Positions 54,112-64,000 of a DNA stretch of 64,000 nucleotides are shown one piece after another. The stretch comes from Metabacillus sp. B2-18 (lineage in GTDB: Bacteria; Bacillota; Bacilli; Bacillales; Bacillaceae), in the NCBI RefSeq assembly GCF_021117275.1, contig NZ_CP088245.1:1153501-1217500 (forward strand). The letters are read 5' to 3'. The notes under the pieces were generated by a model that did no database searches, had not been told where the DNA came from, and saw only the letters and a list, made by a program, of their open reading frames with translations. The position numbers and the translations under genes are program-made. Within the stretch, counting starts at the first letter, position 1; every line of letters begins with the position of its first letter.

Positions 54112-55642
54112 GGTGTTATTAGTTGATGATGAGAGAATTATTTTAGAGGGAATTTCAAGGATCATCAACTGGGGGGAATTGGGAACAAGTTTAATTGGTA
54201 CAGCCAGAAATGGTTTGGAAGCCTATGACTTTATCATGAAAGAACAACCTGACATCGTGATATGTGATATTAAAATGCCAGGAATGAACGGACTTCAATT
54301 AGTAGAAAAAATGGCAGTAGAAAAACCTTCCATAAAGTTTATTATCTTATCAGGCTTTAATGAATTTAACTATGCCAAACAAGCAATGGAATATGGAGTC
54401 AAGCATTATTTATTAAAACCATGTAATGAAAATAGTATTATGGATGCTTTGAACAAAGTGATTGATGAACTGAAAAGAGATGCAAAGAGAGAGCAATTTC
54501 TATTAGAAACAAAAAGTCGTCTCGATCAAGTACAGCCCTATGTAAAAAAACAATTACTAAAAGAGTTTATCACTAGCAAGTTTGACAGCAATAGAGGAAT
54601 ACATTTTTATGAAAAACTATTAAGAGTGAATTTCGAAGAAGAGTTTATAAGGTTAATTATCTTTCGTATAGAGGGTGATTATCATTATGAGCATATGTTT
54701 GTCATTGAAAACCTGGGTGAAGATCTTTTTTCAGAATCAGTCTTATCAACGAGTATAGGGGAATATGTTCTTTTTCTTGTGAATGAGGAGGAGTTTAATA
54801 ATCTTCAGGAGAAGATTGAGCAATTAAGAGAACATTTCTTTGATATTTATAAAATGGATATGACAGTGGCTATAAGTGAGGTTGATTGTATTACACAAGT
54901 AAGAAGACTTTACTTAGAAGCACTCGAATGCCTGGGACATAGATTTTATTTAGGTGAAGGAAGCATTATTACAAAAAATGATATTAAACATGAGAATATA
55001 ATAAATGACTATGAATATGATGGTCAAAGTTTATGTTTGTTTATAAAATCAGGAAATTTAGAAAAAGTGGAAAGTGAAATTTCTCAATTTTTCGCTGAGT
55101 TAACAGAGAGTAGATTAACAATTAGTTTAGTGCGTTCTTATGTGATGCAGATTTTTTTAGTGATGATTCAGCAATCAGACTCAGTGAGCATGCAAAAATA
55201 TATGGATAAAATGTCTGTATTAGTAGATATGGATACAATCCAGCAAATGAAACATTTCTTTCTTTCTACCGCAAAAGAAATTACACAAGGTTACTATGAA
55301 AGACATAAATCAAATCATTCGGCTGTTATTCATAGGATGATTGATCTTGTAGAAGAGAATATTGGAAATACAGAGATGTCCCTAAAGTGGGTGGCAAATA
55401 AGGTTTATATGAATGCAGACTATTTAGGTAAACTGTTTAAGCAGGAAACAGGGCAGAAGTTTTCAAGCTATGTTACACAAGAACGAATTAAGAAGGCAAT
55501 CGAACAGATTCAATTGATGGACGATGTAAAGGTATTTGCAATTGCAGAGATGATCGGATTCGGTGATAATCCGCAATACTTTAGTCAGGTGTTTAAGAAG
55601 TTTACAGGATACTCTCCGTCTGAATATAAAAAAGTAAATTAA
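54104..55642 (+). CDS. yesN: YesN-type response regulator with AraC output domain
   Basis: 512 residues. Receiver with VDDE at 7-10, phospho-acceptor Asp55 (VICDIKMPGMNG) and Lys in LLKPC. A long linker follows, then an AraC domain from about 410: MSLKWVANKVYMNADYLGKLFKQETGQKFSSYV and IAEMIGFGDNPQYFSQVFKKFTGYSPSEYKK. By analogy with B. subtilis YesN it should switch on the downstream rhamnogalacturonan genes. Unlike the copy at 23857, its active-site Lys-Pro is normal. Confidence 0.92.
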   Translation: MYRVLLVDDERIILEGISRIINWGELGTSLIGTARNGLEAYDFIMKEQPDIVICDIKMPGMNGLQLVEKMAVEKPSIKFIILSGFNEFNYAKQAMEYGVKHYLLKPCNENSIMDALNKVIDELKRDAKREQFLLETKSRLDQVQPYVKKQLLKEFITSKFDSNRGIHFYEKLLRVNFEEEFIRLIIFRIEGDYHYEHMFVIENLGEDLFSESVLSTSIGEYVLFLVNEEEFNNLQEKIEQLREHFFDIYKMDMTVAISEVDCITQVRRLYLEALECLGHRFYLGEGSIITKNDIKHENIINDYEYDGQSLCLFIKSGNLEKVESEISQFFAELTESRLTISLVRSYVMQIFLVMIQQSDSVSMQKYMDKMSVLVDMDTIQQMKHFFLSTAKEITQGYYERHKSNHSAVIHRMIDLVEENIGNTEMSLKWVANKVYMNADYLGKLFKQETGQKFSSYVTQERIKKAIEQIQLMDDVKVFAIAEMIGFGDNPQYFSQVFKKFTGYSPSEYKKVN

Positions 55643-55653
55643 TAGATTTGGGT

Positions 55654-55688
55654 AAAAGGGCTGTCTCTTTGAGTAGACAGTCCTTTTT
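55654..55688 (+). terminator. Rho-independent terminator after yesN
   Basis: AAAAGGGCTGTCT pairs with AGACAGTCCTTTTT. Confidence 0.9.
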
Positions 55689-55711
55689 GTACTATCAAAG
55701 TTTATGTTTTT

Positions 55712-55779
55712 ATGGATGATAGTATAAGAAAAACTAAGGCTTTCGCCATTATGACTTGGCGATAAGCCAAGTTTTTCTA
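55712..55779. repeat. Bacillus dispersed hairpin repeat (GGATGATAGTATAAGAAAAACT type)
   Basis: AGAAAAACT and AGTTTTTCT form the outer arms, GGCTT/AAGCC and CGCCA/TGGCG the inner arms, preceded by ATGGATGATAGTATA. I recall this element from many Bacillus genomes. No coding potential. Confidence 0.65.
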
Positions 55780-55870
55780 ATTTGAAAAAGTAGTCAGAAT
55801 TCACTGTTTTTTAAACACTCTTATCTGTTTTTTACATTTTAATAGTTTGATAAACCCTATAAAATAAAGG

Positions 55871-55885
55871 TTGTAAGCGTTAACA
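55871..55885 (+). promoter_or_regulatory. Candidate CcpA cre site of the rhamnogalacturonan operon
   Basis: TTGTAAGCGTTAACA matches the cre consensus at every position. It lies about 36 bases before the first binding-protein gene and just after a TATAAA that could be the -10, so CcpA would block transcription on preferred sugars. Confidence 0.7.
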
Positions 55886-55920
55886 ATGATTTTTAAAAAC
55901 GAATACAAGGGGGATGTTAA

Positions 55921-57222
55921 ATGAAGAAGTGGTTGGCAATTTTTATGTCGGTTTTTATGGTATTTTCATTAGCAGCTTGTAGTGGAAGTACTTCTGGTGA
56001 ATCTTCTTCTGATTCAGGATCAGAGGGTGGTAAAGATGAAGAAGTAACACTTCGTATTGCATGGTGGGGTTCTGAACCTCGACATGATTACACACTAAAA
56101 GTAATCGAAATGTTCGAAAAAGAAAATCCGGGTATTAAAATTCAAGCAGAATATGCAAGCTGGGATGACTATTGGAAGAAGTTAGCACCTCAGGCCTCAG
56201 CTCAACAATTACCTGATATTATTCAAATGGATCTTTCTTACTTTTCACAGTACGCTGAAAATGGTCAGTTAGCTGATTTATCACCTTATGTTGGAAATCA
56301 AATTGATACAACGAATTTTACGGACAATTATATCAATGGTGGAAAACTTGATGACAAGTTATATGGCTTTAACTTAGGGGTTAACGTTGTTGGTTTCCAT
56401 TATGATGAAGAATTATTAAAGAAAGCTGGAGTCGATTCTTTAGCTGAAGATTGGACTTGGGATGATTACAAAGAATTAGCAGCAAAAGCGAAAGATGCTG
56501 GAATATTTGTTGATACTACAATGAAATCGGACGTATTCTTTAACTACTATTTAAGAACTCAAGGGAAATCATTATTTGGTAAAGATGGTGCATCATTAGG
56601 ATATGATGATGATCAAATGTTCATTGACTTCTTTACGATGGCTTCAGATACAGTGAAAGATGGTGCAGCACCTACTCCTGACTACTTAGCTCAGTTAAAA
56701 GGTCTTGAAGATGATCCAGTAGTAAAACAAGAAGCAATTGGTATTTGGCAATGGTCAAATCAATTCGTAGGATTACAGCAAGTTGCAAACAGACCACTAA
56801 AAATTCAAAACATGCCGGGGCCTAACACAAGTGATGGATTATATTTGAAACCAAGTATGTTTTGGTCTGTTGCTGAAAACTCCGAGCATAAAGAAGCAGC
56901 AGCTAAATTTATTGACTTCTTCGTAAACAATGAGGAAGCAAACAAATTAATCTTAGGTGACCGTGGTATCCCAGGTTCATCAGTGGTGAAAGAAGCTCTT
57001 AAACCAGTACTTTCTCCTGAACAAGTTCAAGTGTTTGATAGTGTTGAATGGGCTGAACAAAACAGCTCGGCATTTGATGGTCCAGATCCAGTTGGAGCAG
57101 GTGAAATCATTGAGATGCTCGACAGTTTATCTGAACAAATGAATTATGGTCAGTTAAAAGTAGAAGATGCAGCTAAACAATTTAGACAGCAAGCAGAAAG
57201 CATTTTAGCTCAAAATAAATAG
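55921..57222 (+). CDS. Extracellular solute-binding lipoprotein (YesO-like, copy 1)
   Basis: 433 residues after AAGGGGGATG. Lipoprotein signal MKKWLAIFMSVFMVFSLAAC, Ser-rich linker. Family 1 binding protein: LRIAWWGSEPRHDYTLKVIEMFEKENPGI, DYWKKLAPQASAQQLPDIIQMD and WTWDDYKELAAKAK. It is closely similar to the protein at 60007 and to YesO, the rhamnogalacturonan oligosaccharide binder. First gene of the transport operon, controlled by a cre site. Confidence 0.9.
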   Translation: MKKWLAIFMSVFMVFSLAACSGSTSGESSSDSGSEGGKDEEVTLRIAWWGSEPRHDYTLKVIEMFEKENPGIKIQAEYASWDDYWKKLAPQASAQQLPDIIQMDLSYFSQYAENGQLADLSPYVGNQIDTTNFTDNYINGGKLDDKLYGFNLGVNVVGFHYDEELLKKAGVDSLAEDWTWDDYKELAAKAKDAGIFVDTTMKSDVFFNYYLRTQGKSLFGKDGASLGYDDDQMFIDFFTMASDTVKDGAAPTPDYLAQLKGLEDDPVVKQEAIGIWQWSNQFVGLQQVANRPLKIQNMPGPNTSDGLYLKPSMFWSVAENSEHKEAAAKFIDFFVNNEEANKLILGDRGIPGSSVVKEALKPVLSPEQVQVFDSVEWAEQNSSAFDGPDPVGAGEIIEMLDSLSEQMNYGQLKVEDAAKQFRQQAESILAQNK

Positions 57223-57233
57223 TGCTTAATGAC

Positions 57234-57267
57234 CTGATAGCTGATCAATTGTACGATCAGCTATCAG
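57234..57267 (+). promoter_or_regulatory. Perfect 13-bp hairpin between binding-protein and permease genes
   Basis: CTGATAGCTGATC pairs with GATCAGCTATCAG over an 8-base loop with no T run. It probably stabilises the upstream message or limits read-through, giving more binding protein than permease. Confidence 0.7.
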
Positions 57268-57307
57268 TCTTACTGCCAATTCAGTTCTGGAGAAAGGAAA
57301 TGATTCT

Positions 57308-58207
57308 ATGAGTGCACGCGCTATGAAGCAAAGTGTAAAAGGCTATTTATTTATCAGTCCCTTTATCATTGGGTTTTTAGCGTTTACGTTTATCCCAATC
57401 TTAACCTCATTATATTTTTCTTTTACAAAATATAATTTGTTTGCTCCACCAACGTGGATTGGGCTTGAAAACTATAAAAAAATGTTTACAGCCGATCCAA
57501 GATACTGGCAATCTCTTAAAGTGACTCTTATCTATGTATTTGCAGGTGTTCCGCTACGTTTAGGATTCGCTCTTTTAATTGCCATGATCTTAAATACAGC
57601 ATCAAGAGCAGTTGGTTTATATCGTTCATTATTTTATTTACCCTCTTTAATAGGTGGTAGTGTAGCGGTAGCAATCATGTGGCGAAATATATTTGGTGAT
57701 GAGGGAATTGTTAACTTACTTTTAGGCTTTTTAGGTATTCCCGATGTTCGTTGGTTTGGAGATCCTACAGCTGCACTGTGGATGTTAATTTTATTATCTG
57801 TATGGCAGTTTGGATCATCGATGTTAATTTTCTTAGCTGGATTAAAAAGCATTCCAGTAACATATTACGAGGCTGCAAGCGTAGATGGTGCAAGCCATTG
57901 GCAAAAGTTTACGAAAATCACTCTGCCTATGCTAAGTCCAGTTATACTGTTTAACACAATCATGCAAACAATTGCTGCATTTATGACATTTGTACCTGCC
58001 TTTATTATTTCAAAAGGTACTGGTGGTCCGTTAGATGGTACACTTCTTTACTCACTCTATCTTTTCATTCAAGGCTTCGAATTCTTTAATATGGGGTATG
58101 CATCTGCGATGGCCTGGGTGATGTTAATTATTGTTGGACTATTAACTGCACTCATATTTTTCTCATCGAAGTATTGGGTTCACTATGAATCTGAGGGAGG
58201 GAAATAA
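57308..58207 (+). CDS. yesP: ABC transporter permease for rhamnogalacturonan oligosaccharides (YesP-like)
   Basis: 299 residues, six membrane segments. EAA loop [24 protein letters not shown]. MalF-type CUT1 permease. It is 6 bases from the next permease gene. Position matches yesP in B. subtilis. Like the first transporter in the window it lacks an ATPase gene and should depend on a shared one. Confidence 0.9.
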   Translation: MSARAMKQSVKGYLFISPFIIGFLAFTFIPILTSLYFSFTKYNLFAPPTWIGLENYKKMFTADPRYWQSLKVTLIYVFAGVPLRLGFALLIAMILNTASRAVGLYRSLFYLPSLIGGSVAVAIMWRNIFGDEGIVNLLLGFLGIPDVRWFGDPTAALWMLILLSVWQFGSSMLIFLAGLKSIPVTYYEAASVDGASHWQKFTKITLPMLSPVILFNTIMQTIAAFMTFVPAFIISKGTGGPLDGTLLYSLYLFIQGFEFFNMGYASAMAWVMLIIVGLLTALIFFSSKYWVHYESEGGK

Positions 58208-58212
58208 TCTTT

Positions 58213-59106
58213 ATGGAAACAAATACGAATGTAAAAACAGTCCCTCAAACAAAAGGGATTTCAGTTCCTAAGATGAAAAAACCAAAATGGTGGATTTATC
58301 ATATCTTGGTTGGCGGATTTGCTTTGTTAATGCTTTATCCTGTTATTTGGCTGTTAATGAGCTCCTTTAAACCAAGTGAAACAATCTTTGTAACAGCAAA
58401 ATCTTTAATTCCTGATCCTTGGATCTTAACAAATTTTAGTCAAGGCTGGGAAGGAATCGGTGGTAATTCGTTTGGCGTTTTTATTAAAAACACAGTAGTA
58501 CTTGTTATTTTAACGATGATTGGTCAAGTCATATCATCTGCTTTTATCGCGTTTGGCTTCGCTAGACTGGAGTTTGTAGGGAAAAACTTTTGGTTTGCGA
58601 TTATGATGGTCACATTAATGCTACCTTATGAGGTTGTTATGATTCCGCAATACATTATTTTTTCTAAATTAGGTTGGCTTGATTCGATTAAGCCGATTGC
58701 TGTACCAGCCTATTTCGGACATCCGTTTTTCATTTTTCTCTTAGTCCAATTTATCAGGACTATCCCAAGAGAGCTTGATGAAGCAGCTACAATTGATGGG
58801 TGTAGTACATTTAAAATTTTTTATAAGATTATCCTTCCGTTAATTAGACCAGCTTTGGCTACAGCAGCAATCTTCTCGTTTTATTGGACTTGGGATAATT
58901 TATTAGGACCGGTTTTATATTTAAATAGCCCTGATAAATATACAGTTTCTATGGCATTAAATATGTTTTTAAGTAATGAAACAGTTTCAAACTGGGGTGC
59001 CATGTTTGCAATGTCTATTGTCACATTAATACCGGTATTCGTTGTTTTTTTCTTATTCCAAAGACATGTTGTGGAAGGAATCAGTACAAGTGGATTAAAG
59101 GGTTAA
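58213..59106 (+). CDS. yesQ: ABC transporter permease for rhamnogalacturonan oligosaccharides (YesQ-like)
   Basis: 297 residues with a longer hydrophilic N-terminus and six membrane segments. EAA loop [24 protein letters not shown]; MalG-type ending [13 protein letters not shown]. Second permease of the importer. Confidence 0.9.
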   Translation: METNTNVKTVPQTKGISVPKMKKPKWWIYHILVGGFALLMLYPVIWLLMSSFKPSETIFVTAKSLIPDPWILTNFSQGWEGIGGNSFGVFIKNTVVLVILTMIGQVISSAFIAFGFARLEFVGKNFWFAIMMVTLMLPYEVVMIPQYIIFSKLGWLDSIKPIAVPAYFGHPFFIFLLVQFIRTIPRELDEAATIDGCSTFKIFYKIILPLIRPALATAAIFSFYWTWDNLLGPVLYLNSPDKYTVSMALNMFLSNETVSNWGAMFAMSIVTLIPVFVVFFLFQRHVVEGISTSGLKG

Positions 59107-59170
59107 GCTTAAGAGCTAACCCTCTAACACTCTTTGTGGAAAAATTAAAAAGGGAATGGAGCGGATTAGA

Positions 59171-59839
59171 ATGGAGACTCATGGATTTTTAGGTGGTGTT
59201 CATAATGTGTTGGAATGGATTTCAAGATTGGCGCTATTAAATATTTTATGGATCTTCTTTTCTATCCTTGGATTAGGAATTTTTGGTTTTTTTCCTGCGA
59301 CAGCTGCTATGTTTTCGGTTGTGAGAAGGTGGTCATTACGAGAAATGAACTTTTCTATCTCTTCAACATTTTGGAAGGCGTATAAAAAAGAGTTTATAAA
59401 AAGTAATATTCTTGGAATGATTCTTACATTGATAGGTATTGTGCTAATAATTGATGTGTATTATCTGAAACAGGCTTCTTCATTCATACAACAGCTATTA
59501 TCCGTTCCTTTTTTAATTCTTTCTATTTTATTTGTATGCATGTTGCTATATGTTTTTCCAATGTATGTGCATTATGAAATGAAGGTCCTGCAGGTTCTAA
59601 AAAACTCGTTTTTTGTTATGATCATGAATCCATTATCAACTTTAATGATGCTAGTGTGTGGAGCAGGCTTGATGATCTTGCTTTCTTTTGCTCCACCATT
59701 ACTTCTAATATGCAGTGGAAATTTAGTAGCTCTTCTAATAACAAGGCCTGCAATGAATGCTTTTCAGAAAATCAATGATAAGCAACAAGAGCGCATAGTA
59801 CAAAATGGAAAGAGGCAGGAATTAATCAATCAGGAATAA
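59171..59839 (+). CDS. yesL: YesL-like DUF624 membrane protein (second copy)
   Basis: 222 residues from the second ATG, which has GGAG at a good distance; the first ATG is only 15 bases upstream. GFLGGVHNVLEWISRLALLNILWIFFSILGLGIFGFFPATAAMF aligns with the copy at 17946 over the whole N-terminal signature. Four or five membrane segments. Here it lies after the permeases, not before them. Confidence 0.85.
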   Translation: METHGFLGGVHNVLEWISRLALLNILWIFFSILGLGIFGFFPATAAMFSVVRRWSLREMNFSISSTFWKAYKKEFIKSNILGMILTLIGIVLIIDVYYLKQASSFIQQLLSVPFLILSILFVCMLLYVFPMYVHYEMKVLQVLKNSFFVMIMNPLSTLMMLVCGAGLMILLSFAPPLLLICSGNLVALLITRPAMNAFQKINDKQQERIVQNGKRQELINQE

Positions 59840-59868
59840 TTGGTTCTTTTTCAAGTAGACCTACTTAA

Positions 59869-61302
<1,434 letters not shown>

Positions 61303-61320
61303 TCAACGGAGGGGTTTTAC

Positions 61321-62355
61321 ATGCCAAAACTACAATTTGAGGAAGCTGAAATAACTGAATTACTAGATAGAGTTGTCAAACGTACATTTGAAATGGATTT
61401 TAGCTGGGATTGGCCCGGAGGTGTTGCTTTTTATGGTGTAGCAGCAGCCTATGAAGCAACAGAAAAACAAGAATATATTGATCTATTAAAAAATTGGGTT
61501 GATGAATGGCTTGAAGATGGTTTGCCTAAACTTTCTATAAATGGAGTGTCGATCGGTCATTGTCTTATTACTTTGTACAATGTAACAGAAGATGAAAAAT
61601 ATTTAACTGTTATAAAAGAAATGGCAGAGTACCTTCAACATGATGCGCCACGTTTTGCTGATGGAATCTTTCAACATACAGTAAATTCAGTAAAGCATGT
61701 TTTTCCAGAACAGGCTTGGGTGGATACGATGATGATGGCAGGTTTATTTCTACTAAGAGTTGGTCGATTGCTAGACCGAGAAGATTACTTTAGAGATGGA
61801 TTAAAACAATATCATGGTCATGAAGATTTTCTGCAAGATTCTCTTACAAATCTTTATTATCATGGCTGGGACAATATTGCAAAAAATCATATGTCATCAA
61901 TCTATTGGGCTCGTGGTAATGGGTGGGCAGCTTTAACGATGGCGAAAGCATTAGAGTTAGTTGATGTTCAAGATCCTTCTTACATGATTATTGACTGCAC
62001 GTTACGAGATCAATTAAGTGCGTTAGTGAGACTTCAAGCTGAAAACGGGTTATGGCGTACAATCGTTGATGATCCTTCGTCGTACTATGAAATTTCGGGT
62101 TCATCAGCCATTGCAGCGGCACTTCTTACTAGAGGAAGTCTTTATAATAAGTATATTCAAAAATCGATCGAGGGTATTGTCAACGAAATTGAAGAAGATG
62201 GAAAGGTCTCAAAGGTTTCAGCTGGAACAGCCGTTATGAATGATGCAGAAGGATATAAAAATGTACCATATAAGCGTATTCAAGGTTGGGGCCAAGGGTT
62301 AACACTCGTCTTTTTAGCAGAATTAGTAAAAAGTAATAAAAAGGTATATTGCTAA
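61321..62355 (+). CDS. yesR: Unsaturated rhamnogalacturonyl hydrolase, GH105
   Basis: 344 residues, (alpha/alpha)6 barrel. The catalytic Asp135 lies in QAWVDTMMMAGLFLLR, the position and context of Asp135 in B. subtilis YesR. SSIYWARGNGWAALTMAKALE and GSSAIAAALL are family landmarks. No signal peptide, so it works in the cytoplasm on imported unsaturated rhamnogalacturonan disaccharides, releasing rhamnose, which enters rhaA, and unsaturated galacturonate, which enters KduI. GGAGGGG site before the ATG. Confidence 0.92.
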   Translation: MPKLQFEEAEITELLDRVVKRTFEMDFSWDWPGGVAFYGVAAAYEATEKQEYIDLLKNWVDEWLEDGLPKLSINGVSIGHCLITLYNVTEDEKYLTVIKEMAEYLQHDAPRFADGIFQHTVNSVKHVFPEQAWVDTMMMAGLFLLRVGRLLDREDYFRDGLKQYHGHEDFLQDSLTNLYYHGWDNIAKNHMSSIYWARGNGWAALTMAKALELVDVQDPSYMIIDCTLRDQLSALVRLQAENGLWRTIVDDPSSYYEISGSSAIAAALLTRGSLYNKYIQKSIEGIVNEIEEDGKVSKVSAGTAVMNDAEGYKNVPYKRIQGWGQGLTLVFLAELVKSNKKVYC

Positions 62356-62388
62356 TGAAATGAAATGTCAGGGAGGAGGGTTGAAAAA

Positions 62389-63066
62389 GTGACTGTTGAT
62401 AAACAAACGATTTATATAGCAGGAGATTCCACTGCTGCTAATTGTCCTGAGGCAGAGGCACCAATGGCTGGCTGGGGACAATTATTTCATACCTTCTTTA
62501 TAGACAATATTAGAATTCAAAACGAAGCAATGGGAGGAAGAAGCTCTAATAGTTTTATAGAAGAAGGTAGACTTCAAGCTATTTTGGAGCAAATGAAACC
62601 AAATGACTATTTATTTATTCAATTTGGTCATAACGATCAAAAGTCATATGGAACAGAACCATATACCTCTTATCAAGAGCATTTAGCTCAATATATTCTT
62701 GGGGCTCGGGAGAAGAAAGCGATTCCTATTTTACTAACTTCTGTCCAACGACGTACATTTACCGAAGACGGAAAAATTGAGAATACATTAGGAGAATATC
62801 CCGAGGCAATGAGGCAATTAGCAGCAAGGTTAGATGTACCTTTAATCGATATGTGGGCAAAAACAAAAGAATTATACGAACGTTTTGGGATAGAGGATTC
62901 TAAAAGATTATTCACTATTTTGCTACCAAATGTTCATCATAATTATCCAGATGGGATTGAAGATAACACCCATTTTAGTGAAGACGGAGCTTTAGAAATT
63001 GGGAAGTTGGTTATAGAGGGGATGAAGGAGCTTCAATTGCCTGTTGTTTCTCATTTAAAACAATAA
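62389..63066 (+). CDS. yesT: Rhamnogalacturonan acetylesterase (SGNH hydrolase)
   Basis: 225 residues from GTG, chosen because GGGAGGAGGG is 8 bases upstream; an in-frame ATG 24 bases earlier would translate that site. SGNH blocks: GDSTAA (catalytic Ser), EAMGGRSSNSF (Gly), IQFGHNDQK (Asn) and DNTHFSEDGA (Asp and His). Matches YesT/RhgT, which removes acetyl groups from rhamnogalacturonan. No signal peptide, so it acts inside the cell on imported oligosaccharides. Confidence 0.92.
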   Translation: MTVDKQTIYIAGDSTAANCPEAEAPMAGWGQLFHTFFIDNIRIQNEAMGGRSSNSFIEEGRLQAILEQMKPNDYLFIQFGHNDQKSYGTEPYTSYQEHLAQYILGAREKKAIPILLTSVQRRTFTEDGKIENTLGEYPEAMRQLAARLDVPLIDMWAKTKELYERFGIEDSKRLFTILLPNVHHNYPDGIEDNTHFSEDGALEIGKLVIEGMKELQLPVVSHLKQ

Positions 63067-63070
63067 TTTT

Positions 63071-63092
63071 AAACCACGTTTTCGTGGTTTTT
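63071..63092 (+). terminator. Short terminator after yesT
   Basis: AAACCACG pairs with CGTGGTTT over a 4-base loop, followed by TT. Confidence 0.75.
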
Positions 63093-63175
63093 CCTTTTTA
63101 GAGATGATGAACTAAAGAGAGATAGAGCGCCAGTCTTAGTAAGAAAAAAATTTCTTATAGTAGGAGTTCGGTAGA

Positions 63176-64000
63176 ATGAGAAAAAAATTATATCATGGTG
63201 CAGCATATTACCCTGAACTATGGAACGAAGAAACAATTGAAGAAGATTTAAAGCTGATGGTTGAAGCGGGAATTAATGTTGTTAGAATCGGTGAGTTTGC
63301 TTGGTCAACGATGGAAAAGGAAGAGGGAAAGATTGAGCTTGATTTTTTTGTGAAGATCATTGAGAAGTTTTATGAACATGGAATTGAGACTGTGATGTGT
63401 ACCCCAACTCCGACACCACCTATCTGGTTAACTCACAATCACCCAGAGCGGATGTTTGTTGATGGAAATGGTCGAGTAATGGGACATGGATCACGTCAGC
63501 ATGTCTGTACTAATAATGCTCACTTTCGTGAAAAAGCTGCAATTATTACTGAGGAAATTGCAAAGGCAGTTAGCCATCTTCCTGGGTTAATCTCATGGCA
63601 GCTTGATAATGAGTTTAAATGCCATGTTAGTGAGTGCATGTGTGAAACTTGCAGAGAATTATGGCATCAATGGTTGGAAGAACGGTATGGAACAATTGAT
63701 AATCTGAATGATGCCTGGGGTACTCATATTTGGAGTCAATATTATCACCGATTTGATCAAGTTCCTCAACCTATTGCAACACCGTTTCTTCATAATTCAT
63801 CTCTGAAAACGATGTATCAGCTATTTTCATATGAAAAAATAGCAGAATTTTCTGATGAACAAGCAGCCATTATCCGAAAATATTCACAAGCACCTATTAC
63901 TCATAACAGTACGACATTTTTTCATGTTAATAATGAGAGATTATATGAAAACCTCGATTTTGCATCGTTTGATACGTATGCACAGAAGAAAAATTTCCCT
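63176..64000 (+). CDS. yesZ: Beta-galactosidase GH42, YesZ-like (partial at window edge)
   Basis: 275 codons open to the last base; no stop, so the C-terminus lies beyond the window. YHGAAYYPELWNEETIEEDL, VVRIGEFAWSTME and CTPTPTPPIWL are GH42 hallmarks. Acid/base Glu is in SWQLDNEFKCH. Cysteines in the CHVSECMCETC stretch, with VCTNN upstream, match the GH42 zinc site. Very similar to B. subtilis YesZ as I remember it. No signal peptide. It should remove beta-galactosyl side chains from imported oligosaccharides. GTAGGAG lies about 10 bases before the ATG. Confidence 0.93.
   Translation, partial: MRKKLYHGAAYYPELWNEETIEEDLKLMVEAGINVVRIGEFAWSTMEKEEGKIELDFFVKIIEKFYEHGIETVMCTPTPTPPIWLTHNHPERMFVDGNGRVMGHGSRQHVCTNNAHFREKAAIITEEIAKAVSHLPGLISWQLDNEFKCHVSECMCETCRELWHQWLEERYGTIDNLNDAWGTHIWSQYYHRFDQVPQPIATPFLHNSSLKTMYQLFSYEKIAEFSDEQAAIIRKYSQAPITHNSTTFFHVNNERLYENLDFASFDTYAQKKNFP

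Overview
The window is AT-rich DNA from a member of the Bacillaceae, a Gram-positive, probably spore-forming bacterium close to Bacillus or Metabacillus. Ribosome binding sites are strong and GGAGG-type. There are several sites matching or approaching the CcpA cre consensus, Bacillus-type YesM/YesN, YesL and YesZ proteins, a purine riboswitch, and three interspersed repeats that I recall from other Bacillaceae genomes. No rRNA, tRNA, phage, transposase or CRISPR locus was seen. The species cannot be named from sequence alone.

Layout. 1-2746: the end of an oligopeptide-type ABC ATPase, a GNAT acetyltransferase, and a PepSY membrane protein followed by a FixH/YtkA-like lipoprotein. 2809-7333: a tandem hairpin array and a large secreted GH59-type glycosidase with an upstream cre site. 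7530-9005: a CPA1 cation/proton antiporter. 9069-13890: a uronate operon, kdgR-kdgK-kdgA-uxuA-uxuB. 15021-17556: a DeoR regulator with kduD and kduI. 17946-30347: an uptake and depolymerisation locus with YesL, two ABC permeases, a binding protein, a YesM/YesN pair, GH88, DUF2264 and heparinase II/III. Together 9-30 kb reads as a route from unsaturated and saturated uronic acid oligosaccharides to KDPG, pyruvate and glyceraldehyde-3-phosphate.

30397-37690 is a distinct surface or second-messenger locus. It holds a DUF4956 membrane protein fused to an HD-GYP domain, a VTC polyphosphate-polymerase-type protein, an OmpR-type regulator with a frameshifted histidine kinase, and a Cthe_2159-like carbohydrate-binding lipoprotein. 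The VTC gene and the lipoprotein gene share an 11-bp-period TTAAGGTT direct repeat, which suggests one regulon.

37927-48632 is L-rhamnose catabolism: lutABC, the fused aldolase/dehydrogenase rhaEW, a DeoR regulator, an AraC regulator, rhaB and rhaA. LutABC would oxidise the L-lactate made from rhamnose. Then follow a SigH-like sigma factor, a guanine-riboswitch-controlled purine permease, and an orphan sensory-rhodopsin-transducer-like protein. 52342 to the end is a rhamnogalacturonan I locus like B. subtilis yesL-yesZ: YesM/YesN, two related binding proteins, two permeases, YesL, GH105, acetylesterase and a GH42 beta-galactosidase cut by the window edge. Neither carbohydrate ABC transporter has its own ATPase.

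The most unusual feature is a set of three unrelated-sequence tandem arrays (2809, 35132, 44174), plus a decayed fourth (14210), that share a 52-bp period and the same hairpin-plus-spacer plan.
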